Notes: generated by a model not told the origin, from the sequence alone. A stretch of 64,000 nt of DNA from Blastocatellia bacterium UBA7656 (GCA_002483445.1 DLHY01000091.1:1-64000), one strand, 5' to 3'; shown: positions 23,809-32,911, counted from the first letter of the stretch. Made by a program: numbers and translations.

Positions 23809-24012
23809 TCAGTAGATGTACTCATCGAGGTTTTCACTCGCATCAGGCGCATTGCAGGCAACAGGATTCCTGCCAAGTTTGAAGAGGGAATCCTCTTTGC
23901 TTTTGGGGAATACTACGACGACATCACCTTCCTGCCGTATCTCGACTTCTTTAACGCCTTTCAGAAACTTTTTCGGGATAACGACCCCTTCTTCTGTAAC
24001 TCTGGCTTTCAT
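23809..24012 (-). CDS. Antitoxin partner of the PIN toxin (AbrB/DUF-type)
   Basis: A 67-residue protein beginning MKARVTEEGVVIPKKFLKG, the swapped-hairpin (AbrB/MazE-like) style N-terminus, with an acidic C-terminal tail (PDASENLDEYIY) as used to wrap a toxin. It lies 2 bp upstream of the PIN gene, giving a standard antitoxin-toxin order. Autoregulation through the upstream region 24013-24215, which is full of inverted repeats, is plausible. Confidence 0.75.
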   Translation of the reverse strand: MKARVTEEGVVIPKKFLKGVKEVEIRQEGDVVVVFPKSKEDSLFKLGRNPVACNAPDASENLDEYIY

Positions 24013-24063
24013 AAAATCTCGCTCGTCTGGTTTTTGTTTACAAACTCAATATATCTGATGCGA

Positions 24064-24190
24064 TGCGCCTGTTTCCAGCGTCTGACGCTCACAGTCAGCA
24101 GGCGCACAAGCCATACTCAGAGGACGATGAGAAATTCGCTTCGCGCGCTTCGGTTAAACCGCTTGTTACACCGCCCGCAGACGGTGTAAC
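24064..24190. repeat. Cluster of nested inverted repeats
   Basis: Three palindromes in 127 bp: TGCGCCTG (24064-24071) with CAGGCGCA (24099-24106) enclosing AGCGT/ACGCT; CGGTT/AACCG; and GTTACACCG (24165-24173) with CGGTGTAAC (24182-24190). They separate the unknown gene (stop at 24216) from the antitoxin gene. No transposase or integron platform is next to them; role unknown. Confidence 0.5.
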
Positions 24191-24215
24191 GCACAGCAAT
24201 ATACTCTTCTGAAGG

Positions 24216-24851
24216 TTAATTCAACCCTCGTGCTTTGAGATAGGCCATAATGTTGGGCTTTTCCAAAAGCTCCGTTGGCAAATCTGTGGATGTATTATCA
24301 AGGATTGATTTTACACTACAGTAAAGATGCCTGAAAGGTACTCCCCAGTTTAATGGAGATTTTGACACATCATCGAGTGCGCGAAGCAAGAGGCGGATGA
24401 TTCTTCGGTTGTGGATGTTCCAATCACACCGCTGGCGGTCTTTTCCTTTTGTTGTTGTATCCTGTTGCTTTCGATAGTCAACATCCCTCCACACTGTCAT
24501 GTGCAGGAGATGCACCTCAATCGGCTTCTTGTATTTTTCGAGACATTCCCTAAGTTTGCGCTTCAGTGCAGGAAGGCCAAAGTCAGCGAGCAGAATATCA
24601 GTGTTATTTTGGCTGGAATTTTTGGTGCTTGGGTTCTTGGTGTAGAAGTCGATAAGAAGGCGGGCATGCATTAACAGGCTGTCTTGGATGAGTACACCTA
24701 TTCCAGGCAAAAGATCACCTGCTGCCTGCCGCGCCTCGCTCGTACCTGAAGAGCCAAATTGGTTCCATCCTTTGGCAGCAAGGGCAAAGTATCTATACTC
24801 ATACACAACGTGAAGGAATTTGTCTGATGGAGTTGGGAGTTTATGCGACAT
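24216..24851 (-). CDS. Hypothetical protein, unrecognised family
   Basis: A 211-residue soluble protein that I cannot assign. Features: two helical halves (ARLLIDFYTKN around residue 65; LPALKRKLRECLEKYKKPIE around 93-113), a basic stretch KGKDRQRCDWNIHNRRIIR, and C-terminal PFRHLYCSVKSILDN. The helical, charged make-up and the neighbourhood of toxin-antitoxin genes are compatible with a HEPN-like or other defence-related protein, but no RX4-6H motif is clear. Its GC content is visibly lower than that of the flanking genes, suggesting transfer. Confidence 0.6.
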   Translation of the reverse strand: MSHKLPTPSDKFLHVVYEYRYFALAAKGWNQFGSSGTSEARQAAGDLLPGIGVLIQDSLLMHARLLIDFYTKNPSTKNSSQNNTDILLADFGLPALKRKLRECLEKYKKPIEVHLLHMTVWRDVDYRKQQDTTTKGKDRQRCDWNIHNRRIIRLLLRALDDVSKSPLNWGVPFRHLYCSVKSILDNTSTDLPTELLEKPNIMAYLKARGLN

Positions 24852-24952
24852 TTAATATTCTCCGTTCCCAGAAATTTCAAAATCAGACACGGTTCATTCG
24901 TCTGTCTGACTAATGAGTAAGCTGACGAGGCCGCAGAGCGACAAGAAAGGAA

Positions 24953-25005
24953 GAGGTGCAGGGGTGCAGAGGTCATTGTGTTTTTCTCCTCTGCTCCTCT
25001 GCACC
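24953..25005 (-). repeat. Tandem-repeat hairpin after the PQQ dehydrogenase gene
   Basis: GAGGTGCAGGGGTGCAGAGG (24953-24972) faces CTCCTCTGCTCCTCTGCACC (24986-25005) around a T-rich loop. On the minus strand it begins 22 bp beyond the stop of the sugar dehydrogenase gene; probable 3'-end structure. Confidence 0.65.
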
Positions 25006-25026
25006 GGTCACTTATCTCCCATCACC

Positions 25027-26271
25027 TCACTTCCGATACATCACGCGCCATATCTTGTTCGCTCCGTCATCGGTGATGAGCATCGAGCCGTCTTTCAAAA
25101 CCAACAGTCCAACGGGACGGCCCCACACTTCAGGTTTGTCTTCGCCCAGCATCCACCCCGTCAGGAAATCATCGTATCCGCCCACAGGTTTGCCGTTCTT
25201 AAAGCGTATGCGGATGATTTTATAGCCCGTCCGCTTCGCGCGATTCCACGATCCGTGAAGAGCTACGAAGGCATCATTGCGATACTCCGAAGGAAACATT
25301 CTGCCTTCGTAAAACACAAGCCCCAGCACTGCCGAGTGAGCCTGTATCAAAACATCCGGCACTCTCGTTTTGGCTACAAGATCAGTCCGCTCGCCTTTGC
25401 GTCGTGGGTCTTCGTTCGCGCCGATGTAGGCGAAAGGCCAGCCGTAAAAGCCGCCCTCTTTGATCGAAGTCACATAATCAGGAACCAAGTCGTCGCCTAT
25501 GATGTCGCGCTCCTGAACTGCGGCCCACAGCACGCGCGTTCCGGGATAGAAAGCCAGTCCTATGGCGTTGCGCACGCCGCCCGCGTAGATTCGATGGCCC
25601 GTCCCGTCCGGGTTGTATTCGGATATGGCCGCGCGCATCGGGTCAGGCTCGACATCGACGTTGGACTTCGAGCCGACGCTTACGTACATCTTTTTTCCGT
25701 CGGGGCTGAATATCACATTTCGAGTCCAGTGTTCGCGATAGCCCTCGCCGGGAAGCGCGGCTATTTTTTCCGCCAAGCCTTCGGCTTTGGTCTGCCCCGA
25801 TTTGTATTTGAATCGCACCACGGCGTTAGTGTTTCCGACATAGAGATAATCCTGCCAGAAAGCCATGCCGAAAGGCTGCATGAGTCCTTCGGCGAAGACG
25901 AATCTTTCATCTACGCGGCCATCGCTGTTGCTGTCGCGAAGCACGGTGATGCGACCAGCCTGATGCTCGGAGACAAACACATCGCCGTTCGGGGCGAGAG
26001 CCATCCATCGCGGGCGTCGAAGATCGCCCTCGGCAAAGGTTTCGACCGCGAACCCTTTCGGCACTGTGAGACTCGCGCCTTCGGGTTTCGGAATGACTCT
26101 CGAAGGATTGACCGCGTTTGGCGTGGCATTAGGCGGCGGCAGGTCTTTGAGCGTGATGTTGTGATGACCGAGCGGCGTCTCTTTCTGCGTTTGAGCGCAG
26201 GCGATGACGACGAATATGGCTATGAGGCTCGTTGCCGTAGAAAGAAACGTCCTTGCAGGTTTGATTCTCAC
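25027..26271 (-). CDS. PQQ-dependent sugar (sorbosone/glucose) dehydrogenase-like lipoprotein
   Basis: A 414-residue beta-propeller protein of the glucose/sorbosone dehydrogenase family. The N-terminus has a lipoprotein signal (IAIFVVIAC followed by AQTQ), so it is anchored in the periplasm. Propeller hallmarks include RPRWMALAPNGDVFVSEHQA, RVLRDSNSDG-like calcium loop (DSNSDGRVDE), YREHWTRNVIFSPDGKKMY, GGVRNAIGLAFYPGT, GFYGWPFAYIG, and LITDDGANKIWRV. Start is placed at GTG 26271, which has GAGG 7 bp upstream; a longer frame from 26328 exists. The actual substrate is unknown, and many environmental members may not use PQQ. Confidence 0.82.
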   Translation of the reverse strand: MRIKPARTFLSTATSLIAIFVVIACAQTQKETPLGHHNITLKDLPPPNATPNAVNPSRVIPKPEGASLTVPKGFAVETFAEGDLRRPRWMALAPNGDVFVSEHQAGRITVLRDSNSDGRVDERFVFAEGLMQPFGMAFWQDYLYVGNTNAVVRFKYKSGQTKAEGLAEKIAALPGEGYREHWTRNVIFSPDGKKMYVSVGSKSNVDVEPDPMRAAISEYNPDGTGHRIYAGGVRNAIGLAFYPGTRVLWAAVQERDIIGDDLVPDYVTSIKEGGFYGWPFAYIGANEDPRRKGERTDLVAKTRVPDVLIQAHSAVLGLVFYEGRMFPSEYRNDAFVALHGSWNRAKRTGYKIIRIRFKNGKPVGGYDDFLTGWMLGEDKPEVWGRPVGLLVLKDGSMLITDDGANKIWRVMYRK

Positions 26272-26347
26272 TGTTGACCTCGTTTTGAAATGTCTGTTGA
26301 TTCCACTGACGAGAGAGCATTTTCTCATGACTCGGCAGCAAATTCGA

Positions 26348-26788
26348 TTACCTGCCGCCAGTCTTATCCGCCTCCTGTCGCTTCTGTTCGAGAGGGCGAT
26401 GCTGATAGCAGTATCCTCCGCCCGGCACTTTGCGCCGACACAGTTTGCCTGATCGCGTCACGGCTCCGCACATCGATGCGCTGGTTGTGGGAGCCTGCGA
26501 TATCGATGGATTGATCTCCTGCGAGCGGGTTTCATCTTGTGTTGAAGCCATCCGGCCCGGACGGATATCTAAGGGCGTGCCGACGAAATAAAACGGGCGA
26601 TCAGGAGCAGTGTATCGCCCAAGGATGAAAGCTGTCGCGGCGATGACGATAACGCCGAGAGCTATGACGAGTATTGATCTTTGAAATCGCGGCGCGCACC
26701 GGGCGCACAGAGTTCGCGTCGACAAAAACGATCTGCCGCTTACGATTAACTTTTCTCCGCACGAGGAACAGAATTTCGCCGCTCGCAT
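26348..26788 (-). CDS. Zinc-ribbon membrane protein of unknown function
   Basis: A 146-residue protein with an N-terminal zinc ribbon (CSSCGEKL, then CARCAPRF), one transmembrane helix (about 38-58, SILVIALGVIVIAATAFIL) and a C-terminal Cys/His cluster (CGAVTRSGKLCRRKV, then YCYQH) that may bind a second metal. The two metal-binding ends lie on opposite sides of the membrane if it is a single-span protein. The C-terminal cluster resembles a short motif common in bacterial secreted or surface proteins. Function unknown. Confidence 0.65.
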   Translation of the reverse strand: MRAAKFCSSCGEKLIVSGRSFLSTRTLCARCAPRFQRSILVIALGVIVIAATAFILGRYTAPDRPFYFVGTPLDIRPGRMASTQDETRSQEINPSISQAPTTSASMCGAVTRSGKLCRRKVPGGGYCYQHRPLEQKRQEADKTGGR

Positions 26789-26806
26789 AACTTGAAACGC
26801 GAAGTT

Positions 26807-27988
26807 TTATTTGCCCGCCGACTGTCCGTTATTTTTCGCTTCCCAGATCATCGTGTCAGGCCAGTGATTCGATTTCAGAAAATCGAGATAATCTTTCTGC
26901 CCTTTCAGGTGATAACCCAGAAAGGCGATGCTGTAAGAGTTGATGATTTTGTAGGCTGCCTCCATCGGAGTGTATTCGATGGGTTCGCCTGTGTCGCGCC
27001 GCTTTCCGCTGCCCACACCGTCGCCGAAATTTTTATTGATCTTGAACATATCGGTGAACGAGTAGTGTCCGCCTTTTTTGATCTCGATCAGATAAGAAGG
27101 CCCTTTGTGCGCGGCGTGGTTATCGCGTATGCGCGCGTTGCCTGCGGCGCGTATGGTCATATCTTCTGTGCCGAGCATCAGCAGCGAAGGAACCATCAGG
27201 TTCGTATGCGATTCGGGCGCGCCCGACATCGCCACGACTGCTTTGAATCGCGGGTCCTGATCTGCGACGACTATCGCAGTGTAAGAGCCGAACGACATGC
27301 CAGCAGCGCAGGCGCGATCAGTATCAATGCGCCCCGCGAATCGCTTGTCCGCGCCCTTGTCCCAAGCGATCATCTGATCGAGCAGAAAGCCCACGTCCCG
27401 CGGGCGATCCTTTGCGGAATTTTCGCGCTCGCTGGCCTGATAAGCAATCACGCGACCTTTGATTATCGTCGCCCGCGCGTTGGCGGTATGATCGGCTGAG
27501 ACGACTATGTAGCCGTGGCTTGCCAGATAGTCGCACCAGAAAGTGTTTTGACTGCGGGTGCCTCCGTTGCCGTGCGAAAAAACGACGAGCGGGAATCGGC
27601 CTTTTCTCACCTCGGCATCGCGAACCGCATCGTTCCAGAAATTCTTATCAAGCTCATCGAGCGAGGTTTTGAATCCCAGCTTCATCAGCGCATCGATTTG
27701 AGTTCTGGCCTCAGCGGGGATGAAATCGGAATACTTATTTTTAGGTTTCTGTCGCGCATCGTCAGTGGCCGGATACCAGATTTCAGTCACGAGCGTGCGC
27801 GGCTCTTTAGTGAAGTTATCCGTCCGGCTCTTATCGATAAAAACGGTCGAGGTCACGCCGACCGGAAACGGCCCGATGGCGAGCGGATCAGGAACCTTGT
27901 AGACAGTCGCCTCGCCCGTTCGAGCGAGAGGCGCGATCATCAGAGAGATCATGAAAAACAACGCAGACAATTTCATCACACAGCGCAT
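26807..27988 (-). CDS. Secreted alpha/beta hydrolase, PAF-acetylhydrolase/dienelactone-hydrolase-like
   Basis: A 393-residue exported hydrolase: signal peptide MRCVMKLSALFFMISLMIAP, oxyanion segment VVFSHGNGGTR, nucleophile S232 in AAGMSFGSY, acid region LMLGTEDMT and a His in KGGHYSFTD. The sequence before the core (VTEIWYPATDD) matches the platelet-activating-factor acetylhydrolase-like group, which cleaves short acyl esters. ATG 27988 is preceded by GAGGAGG. Substrate unknown. Confidence 0.8.
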   Translation of the reverse strand: MRCVMKLSALFFMISLMIAPLARTGEATVYKVPDPLAIGPFPVGVTSTVFIDKSRTDNFTKEPRTLVTEIWYPATDDARQKPKNKYSDFIPAEARTQIDALMKLGFKTSLDELDKNFWNDAVRDAEVRKGRFPLVVFSHGNGGTRSQNTFWCDYLASHGYIVVSADHTANARATIIKGRVIAYQASERENSAKDRPRDVGFLLDQMIAWDKGADKRFAGRIDTDRACAAGMSFGSYTAIVVADQDPRFKAVVAMSGAPESHTNLMVPSLLMLGTEDMTIRAAGNARIRDNHAAHKGPSYLIEIKKGGHYSFTDMFKINKNFGDGVGSGKRRDTGEPIEYTPMEAAYKIINSYSIAFLGYHLKGQKDYLDFLKSNHWPDTMIWEAKNNGQSAGK

Positions 27989-28007
27989 CAGATACCTCCT
28001 CGGTGAT

Positions 28008-28034
28008 CAGTTTTCAGTTTTCAGTTTCCAGTTC
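28008..28034. repeat. Short tandem repeat, CAGTTTT units
   Basis: Four 7-bp units CAGTTTT/CAGTTTC. The same unit on the other strand (AAAACTG) is used at 44311-44354. Confidence 0.6.
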
Positions 28035-28071
28035 TTCATCATTTCAGGGCGTCGTTGAAAACAACAGGAAT

Positions 28072-28165
28072 CAGAAGTCAGGAGGTGACAGGTTACAGGC
28101 CCGGAGATTTCCCGCCTGTCCCCTGTTCCCTGTCACCTGTTCCCTACACCGATCCCTGACCCCTG
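28072..28165. repeat. Tandem-repeat hairpin, GTGACAGG units, abutting the thiolase stop codon
   Basis: The left arm (AGGAGGTGACAGGTTACAGG, 28079-28098) is complementary to GCCTGTCCCCTGTTCCCTGT and its extension (28113-28145). The right end runs into the thiolase TAG on the minus strand (TAGGCAGGGGTCAGGGATC). Bases 28072-28146 are a near-copy of 35898-35979. Confidence 0.75.
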
Positions 28166-28166
28166 C

Positions 28167-29345
28167 CTACATTTCGACGGCCATCGCCACGGCGTTTCCT
28201 CCGCCGAGGCACAGAGCCGCAATTCCGCGACTCGCCGCGCGTCGCTGCATTTCGTAAAGCAGAGTCACAAGTATTCGCGCGCCGCTCGCTCCTATCGGAT
28301 GTCCCAGAGCGACCGCGCCGCCGTTGACATTGAGGCGGTCAGAATCGATACCAAGCTCGCGCGTGATGGCGACGGCCTGAACCGAGAAAGCTTCGTTGAG
28401 TTCTATCAAATCCACATCGCTGAGACTCCAGCCTGCTCGTTCCAAAGTTTTTTGAATAGCCTTGATGGGAGCCATCATAACCAGTTTAGGCTCGATGCCG
28501 CTCGTCGCCTGCGCGACTATTCGCGCGAGAGGTTTTCTTCCGAGTCTCGCTGCTGCTTCAGCGGACGTGACAACGAGGGCTGCCGCGCCGTCGTTCACAG
28601 GGGGCGCATTGCCTGCCGTGACGGTTCCATCTTGTTTGAATGCGGGCCGCAGTTTCGAAAGAGCTTCGAGAGTCGTGTCTTCGCGCGGGCCTTCGTCGCG
28701 GCTGACTATAAGCGACGGGCCTTTCTTCTGTTTTATCTCGACCGGGACTATCTCGGCATCGAAGCGACCTTCTTTCATTGCCGCTACGGCCTTGCGATGC
28801 GAGTTGAGCGCGTAAGCGTCCTGCTCTTCGCGCGAGATGCGGTAACGCTCGGCGACGACTTCGCCCGTGTTGCCCATGTGCCAGTCGTCGAAGGCGCACC
28901 ACAGACCGTCGCAGATCATGGAATCGATCAACTCTCCATTTCCCATGCGATAGCCTTCGCGGGCGCGGCGGAGCAGGTAAGGCGCACGTGTCATCGATTC
29001 CATTCCGCCCGCGACTGCTATACGGATTTCGCCGACTCGGATCGAGTTTGCGGCAAGCATCACTGATTTGAGTCCAGACCCGCAGACTTTATTTATGGTC
29101 AAAGCGGCGACTGAATCGGGGATGCCAGCGCCGAGAGCGACCTGACGCGCCGGGTTCTGGCCATTACCAGCCTGAACGACATTGCCCATTATGACTTCAT
29201 CGACTTCTGTCGGGTCTATGCCTGCGCGCTCGATTGCAGCGCGGGCGGCTACGACGCCCAGTTCGATGGCGCTCAGGTCTTTGAGCGCGCCAAGTAATTT
29301 ACCGACAGGCGTCCTGGCTCCCGAAAGTATCACTGCATCAGTCAT
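28167..29345 (-). CDS. Acetyl-CoA C-acyltransferase (thiolase)
   Basis: A 392-residue thiolase joining or cleaving acyl-CoA in beta-oxidation or acetoacetyl-CoA metabolism. Catalytic residues are all present: C88 (NKVCGSGLKS), H349 (GGAVALGHPIGASGAR) and C379 (CLGGGNA). The full-length match to the AtoB/PhaA-type biosynthetic thiolases (GMESMTRAPYLL, GNAPPVNDGAAALVV) is good, favouring acetoacetyl-CoA specificity; together with the methylcrotonyl carboxylase set it could serve leucine degradation. No 3-hydroxyacyl-CoA dehydrogenase is adjacent. The region 29346-29552 upstream shows no gene. Confidence 0.93.
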   Translation of the reverse strand: MTDAVILSGARTPVGKLLGALKDLSAIELGVVAARAAIERAGIDPTEVDEVIMGNVVQAGNGQNPARQVALGAGIPDSVAALTINKVCGSGLKSVMLAANSIRVGEIRIAVAGGMESMTRAPYLLRRAREGYRMGNGELIDSMICDGLWCAFDDWHMGNTGEVVAERYRISREEQDAYALNSHRKAVAAMKEGRFDAEIVPVEIKQKKGPSLIVSRDEGPREDTTLEALSKLRPAFKQDGTVTAGNAPPVNDGAAALVVTSAEAAARLGRKPLARIVAQATSGIEPKLVMMAPIKAIQKTLERAGWSLSDVDLIELNEAFSVQAVAITRELGIDSDRLNVNGGAVALGHPIGASGARILVTLLYEMQRRAASRGIAALCLGGGNAVAMAVEM

Positions 29346-29552
29346 GATTTATGATCCTTCCATTCTTACAGTCGAGATTTCAAATTCGAAATCAAAGCAA
29401 GTAATTGTAGGCCGCGATCAAACTGCGGCGCAAGCAAAGCGCCCCGCGAGGTTGCTTCGAGATTTTTCCCTCAGTAGGAATCGGTTTTCGTTTTGCTGAA
29501 GCGAGCGCAGGAATGCGGCTCTGGTTCGATGATGAATGCAAAGCTGGTTTCA

Positions 29553-31226
29553 TCACTTCTTCGGCGGATAACGTAGAGCATAATCGCTCACTCTCTGACA
29601 GGGTTGCAGGTCGATTATCATGCCTGCGTTTTCGGCTTCGCGGCGAAGATCGGCGCGGGCGGCTACGTCCCACGACGCAGGGCGAATCGTGTCGGCGGTT
29701 TCGTCATCCCTGAGCGGGCGGACATAAATCAGATAGCGACCCGGCGCGATGTTGGTCAGAGCGAACGAGTGATCACTCTGCGCGCTCGTCTCATAAAATC
29801 GCAGCGGGTCATCGACGCGCTCGACGGGCGCAAGATGAATGCGAAGTCGTGCAGGCAGTTTTGCCTGTTCATCCTGCGCGACTACGCGCCCGCGAAGCGA
29901 TGCTGCGCCTTCGGCAAGGGTGATCGTTATGCCTTTTACACGGTCGCCTGATTTGATCGCCACTGCGTTTTGCGCGGGATTGATCGCCTGCCCGCCCAAT
30001 GCGCGAATGCTCACAATGCGCACGAAAAGATTTTCATTGACGGGAACCATTCTCAATCTGTACAGCCCCGGCCAGAGGGTTTCGAGCGCGAAGAAGCCCT
30101 TTTCATCTACCGCGTTCGCTATGGAAGAATCGAAAAGAAAAGCGGGCTGATCCTTTGCATCCGCACGACGGTCGCGAAAAACGGCGATCACCATTTCTTC
30201 GAACTTCGACGCGCGAGCGTCTTTGCATCGGACTTTGTTTTTTGGAGCGACTTCGATCATCACTCGCCCGGCAATCGATCCGAGCGGCGCGAGCCTGAGA
30301 TCAAGGCCAGTGACATCCGATCCGCGAACCGTTATTCGTCGGGGTATGGAAGCTGCGCTCGGGTCGTCAGGATCATTTTGAGCTATGAGAAAATAATCGC
30401 CGTCTGCCGCGCCATAAAAAGAGAAAGCCTTGTCGCTGAAGTATTGACTGTCAATCTCACTGCCTGACGAATCGATGAGTTTTACATAAGCTTCATCTGA
30501 GTCTGAGCCATTTTTCACGCTGCCTGAAAAGGAGCCGCTGACGGCGTAGCCGCGTTCGCCGCGAAGACGAATGTCTATCCCGGCAGTCTCCTGCCCCGTT
30601 TGAACGCTGACCATCCTCGCGTTGTCTCGCGTCGCGGAAGGATAAAAAGTTGGCGCTTCGTTTGTGATATGTTTATCTTCATACTCCCCGCCGCTCGTCG
30701 CCCGCACAAAATATGACCCGGCTTCAAGACCGTAAACCCGATAGACGCCGCGATCATCGGTTTCAAACCAGTCGTAAGAGTAAGGCGAGGTCAGGCGACC
30801 ATCAGCATCGCGGAGGCGGATGGCCGCGATTTTTCCTTTGATCTCAGGATCGCCCGGTGCGTTGGTCAGTGTGCCTGTTATCACGCCGCCTTTGATCAGG
30901 CGAAGCGTGACTGTTTCGCCAGTAAGGTGATAACTCTTCGAATCATCGTTTTCATCTTCGACATATCCCGGCGCTCGGCATTCGACCGTGTAGGCTTTGT
31001 CGGGAAGGTTGCGGGCTTCAAAGAAACCGTTTTCATCGGTCACTATTTCACGCTTTTCGTTCTCAGAGCCGCTGACCGGCTCGACATTGACTATCACGAA
31101 GGCGAACGGGCGACCTCCCTCATCGATGACACGACCTGTTATTGACCCTGTTCGTCGAGGCGACTGAGCGAGCGACACGGAGAGCAGCGCGGCCAGAATA
31201 GCAGAAGTGAATCGAATCGATTTCAT
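29553..31226 (-). CDS. Secreted carboxypeptidase-regulatory-like repeat protein (paralogue A)
   Basis: A 557-residue exported protein with signal peptide (MKSIRFTSAILAALLSVSLA) and at least four carboxypeptidase-regulatory/Ig-like beta-sandwich repeats (for example SITGRVIDEGGRPFAFVIVN, VITGTLTNAPGDPEIKG, GSIAGRVMIEVAP, SLRGRVVAQDEQAKLPARL). A C-terminal segment (YLIYVRPLRDDETADTIRP) is typical of acidobacterial large secreted proteins. Such folds bind or scaffold at the cell surface; no enzymatic motif is seen. Follows its paralogue by 14 bp in the same operon. Confidence 0.78.
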   Translation of the reverse strand: MKSIRFTSAILAALLSVSLAQSPRRTGSITGRVIDEGGRPFAFVIVNVEPVSGSENEKREIVTDENGFFEARNLPDKAYTVECRAPGYVEDENDDSKSYHLTGETVTLRLIKGGVITGTLTNAPGDPEIKGKIAAIRLRDADGRLTSPYSYDWFETDDRGVYRVYGLEAGSYFVRATSGGEYEDKHITNEAPTFYPSATRDNARMVSVQTGQETAGIDIRLRGERGYAVSGSFSGSVKNGSDSDEAYVKLIDSSGSEIDSQYFSDKAFSFYGAADGDYFLIAQNDPDDPSAASIPRRITVRGSDVTGLDLRLAPLGSIAGRVMIEVAPKNKVRCKDARASKFEEMVIAVFRDRRADAKDQPAFLFDSSIANAVDEKGFFALETLWPGLYRLRMVPVNENLFVRIVSIRALGGQAINPAQNAVAIKSGDRVKGITITLAEGAASLRGRVVAQDEQAKLPARLRIHLAPVERVDDPLRFYETSAQSDHSFALTNIAPGRYLIYVRPLRDDETADTIRPASWDVAARADLRREAENAGMIIDLQPCQRVSDYALRYPPKK

Positions 31227-31240
31227 CTGTCTGAAAAGCG

Positions 31241-32911
31241 TCAGTTCTTCCGGCTCAGATCAAGCATGAGGTCTGCTTCCAGGTCGGTTTCATTCGTCAC
31301 AGTGATGATTTTGCTGACGGTCAGAGGCACGGGCCATTCGCCGTCGCGAGGTCTGGGCACGAGGTAAACATCCAGAGCCAGTTCATACTCGCCCGGAGGA
31401 AGGCTGTCGATTGCATATCGCCCGCGAGCATCCAGATTCGCCTGCCTCCACCGAGAGCTATATACGGCATAGCCTTTGCCCAGTTCTTTTTCAAGATAGG
31501 GGAAATTCCTTTTGGGCTGATCGACGGGAGTGACCGATACGACCATCCATGCCCCTTCAGGCAGCGAGCCTCCTTCGACGCGAACCTGTCCGCGAATTCT
31601 GCCTGAGTAGTAAGCGAGGACGACTCTCACGCCCGTCACCTGCTCTCCAGGCCGCACATCGATGCCGTTCGGCTGCTCGACCCCATCGCGCTCTACCCTC
31701 ACTTTTGAAAATCCTCGCGGAGTGAAGACGTAATCAATCATGAGCTTCACAGGTAGTTCAGCGCGCCGGGTTATTGCGATGTAAAATGATCCGTCCGCAT
31801 TCACTTTTCTACCCGTGCCGGCGTATTCATCTCTGATTCTCACCTCAGTCACTTTGGCCAGAATCGTCGGATCGTTCGCGCCTTCCACCACAACTGTGCC
31901 GCGGATGCCTGCCGCTCGCAGAGCCTTTATTTCGATTCCATTTATATCGCCGCCTGATATTTCAAAATCTGCGCCTTCGCTGTAAAAGGGAAACTCTTCG
32001 CCGCCGGATAACGTAGCAGTGTAGTGACCGGGCGCTAATCCATCCATTCGAAACTCGCCCCTCGAGTCGGTTTTTGCGCTGCCTTCAAGAAGCGACATCA
32101 CTCTTGAACCAAAGCGTACGTAGATTCCAGATATAGGCCGTCCTGTACGAGCGTCGATGACTTGCCCCGTTACTGCATAGGATTTGGTGAGCGGCTGCCT
32201 GTTTACTTTTATGTCAATGCCGGTGATCTCGCTTCCCAGTTTGACTTCGATGATATCGGACTTTGACTCATCCTCGCTGCGATAATAAGTTTTTGGAAGC
32301 GGCAGGCTACCGAACACCGGCTTTGTGATCTCTTTTGTCCAATACCCGACGCTGACTTTGTACTGACCCGGCGGCAATCCGAAGGCTCGATACACACCGC
32401 GATCATCCGTCTCGACGTTGAGCCTGCGATCCATCGGTGAAAGCGACCTGTATCTGTATACGTCATCCCCAGGTTCGATGTGAATGCGCTCGCCGATGAT
32501 CGGTCGACCGTTTGTTTCCGTGACCCGACCTGTTATGACCCCGCCCGGTTTTATCTCGAAATCGATGCCTTCGAGGCTCTCCCCTTCGGCGAGCGAAACA
32601 AACTTGCCTGATGGTGTCTCATCATCCTGACCTTCCATAACCAATGTTGGCGCATCGACGGTGATCGAATAATTCCCTGCGGGAATGCCCCTGAGTTGAT
32701 AATGCCCGCTCTGATCCGTGACATCGCTGGAAAGGGGTTTATTCCAGATATCTTCAGGTGACGGAAGCGCGACAACCTTCACGCCTCGCGCGGGCTTTCC
32801 ATCGATAGTCACTGTGCCTGATACCGAACCGACAGCGGATTGCGCCCGCGCGCTGATCGCAAAAGGGACTGCGATCAGTAACAGGAAAAGAAATCTTATG
32901 CGCATAAACAC
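31241..32911 (-). CDS. Secreted carboxypeptidase-regulatory-like repeat protein (paralogue B)
   Basis: A 556-residue protein with the same layout as the next gene: signal peptide (MFMRIRFLFLLLIAVPFAIS) and repeated beta-sandwich units (SVSGTVTIDGKPARGVKVV, VITGRVTETNGRPIIGERIH, AVTGQVIDARTGRPISGIYV, IRGQVRVEGGSLPEGAW). Near-identical length and order of repeats indicate tandem duplication. Both copies contain a DDRGVYR(A/V)(F/Y)GL unit followed by a surface tyrosine-rich stretch. First gene of the pair; the 112 bp upstream to the ferredoxin gene would hold a promoter. Confidence 0.78.
   Translation of the reverse strand: MFMRIRFLFLLLIAVPFAISARAQSAVGSVSGTVTIDGKPARGVKVVALPSPEDIWNKPLSSDVTDQSGHYQLRGIPAGNYSITVDAPTLVMEGQDDETPSGKFVSLAEGESLEGIDFEIKPGGVITGRVTETNGRPIIGERIHIEPGDDVYRYRSLSPMDRRLNVETDDRGVYRAFGLPPGQYKVSVGYWTKEITKPVFGSLPLPKTYYRSEDESKSDIIEVKLGSEITGIDIKVNRQPLTKSYAVTGQVIDARTGRPISGIYVRFGSRVMSLLEGSAKTDSRGEFRMDGLAPGHYTATLSGGEEFPFYSEGADFEISGGDINGIEIKALRAAGIRGTVVVEGANDPTILAKVTEVRIRDEYAGTGRKVNADGSFYIAITRRAELPVKLMIDYVFTPRGFSKVRVERDGVEQPNGIDVRPGEQVTGVRVVLAYYSGRIRGQVRVEGGSLPEGAWMVVSVTPVDQPKRNFPYLEKELGKGYAVYSSRWRQANLDARGRYAIDSLPPGEYELALDVYLVPRPRDGEWPVPLTVSKIITVTNETDLEADLMLDLSRKN

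Noticed and set aside
24913..26277. 454-codon open frame on the plus strand opposite the sugar dehydrogenase
   Set aside because: It mirrors a clear beta-propeller gene, has no recognisable motif and low-complexity Arg/His/Ala composition; a shadow of GC-biased codons. The same applies to the long plus-strand frames at 15345-16358 and 57937-59160 and the minus-strand frame at 41173-42312.
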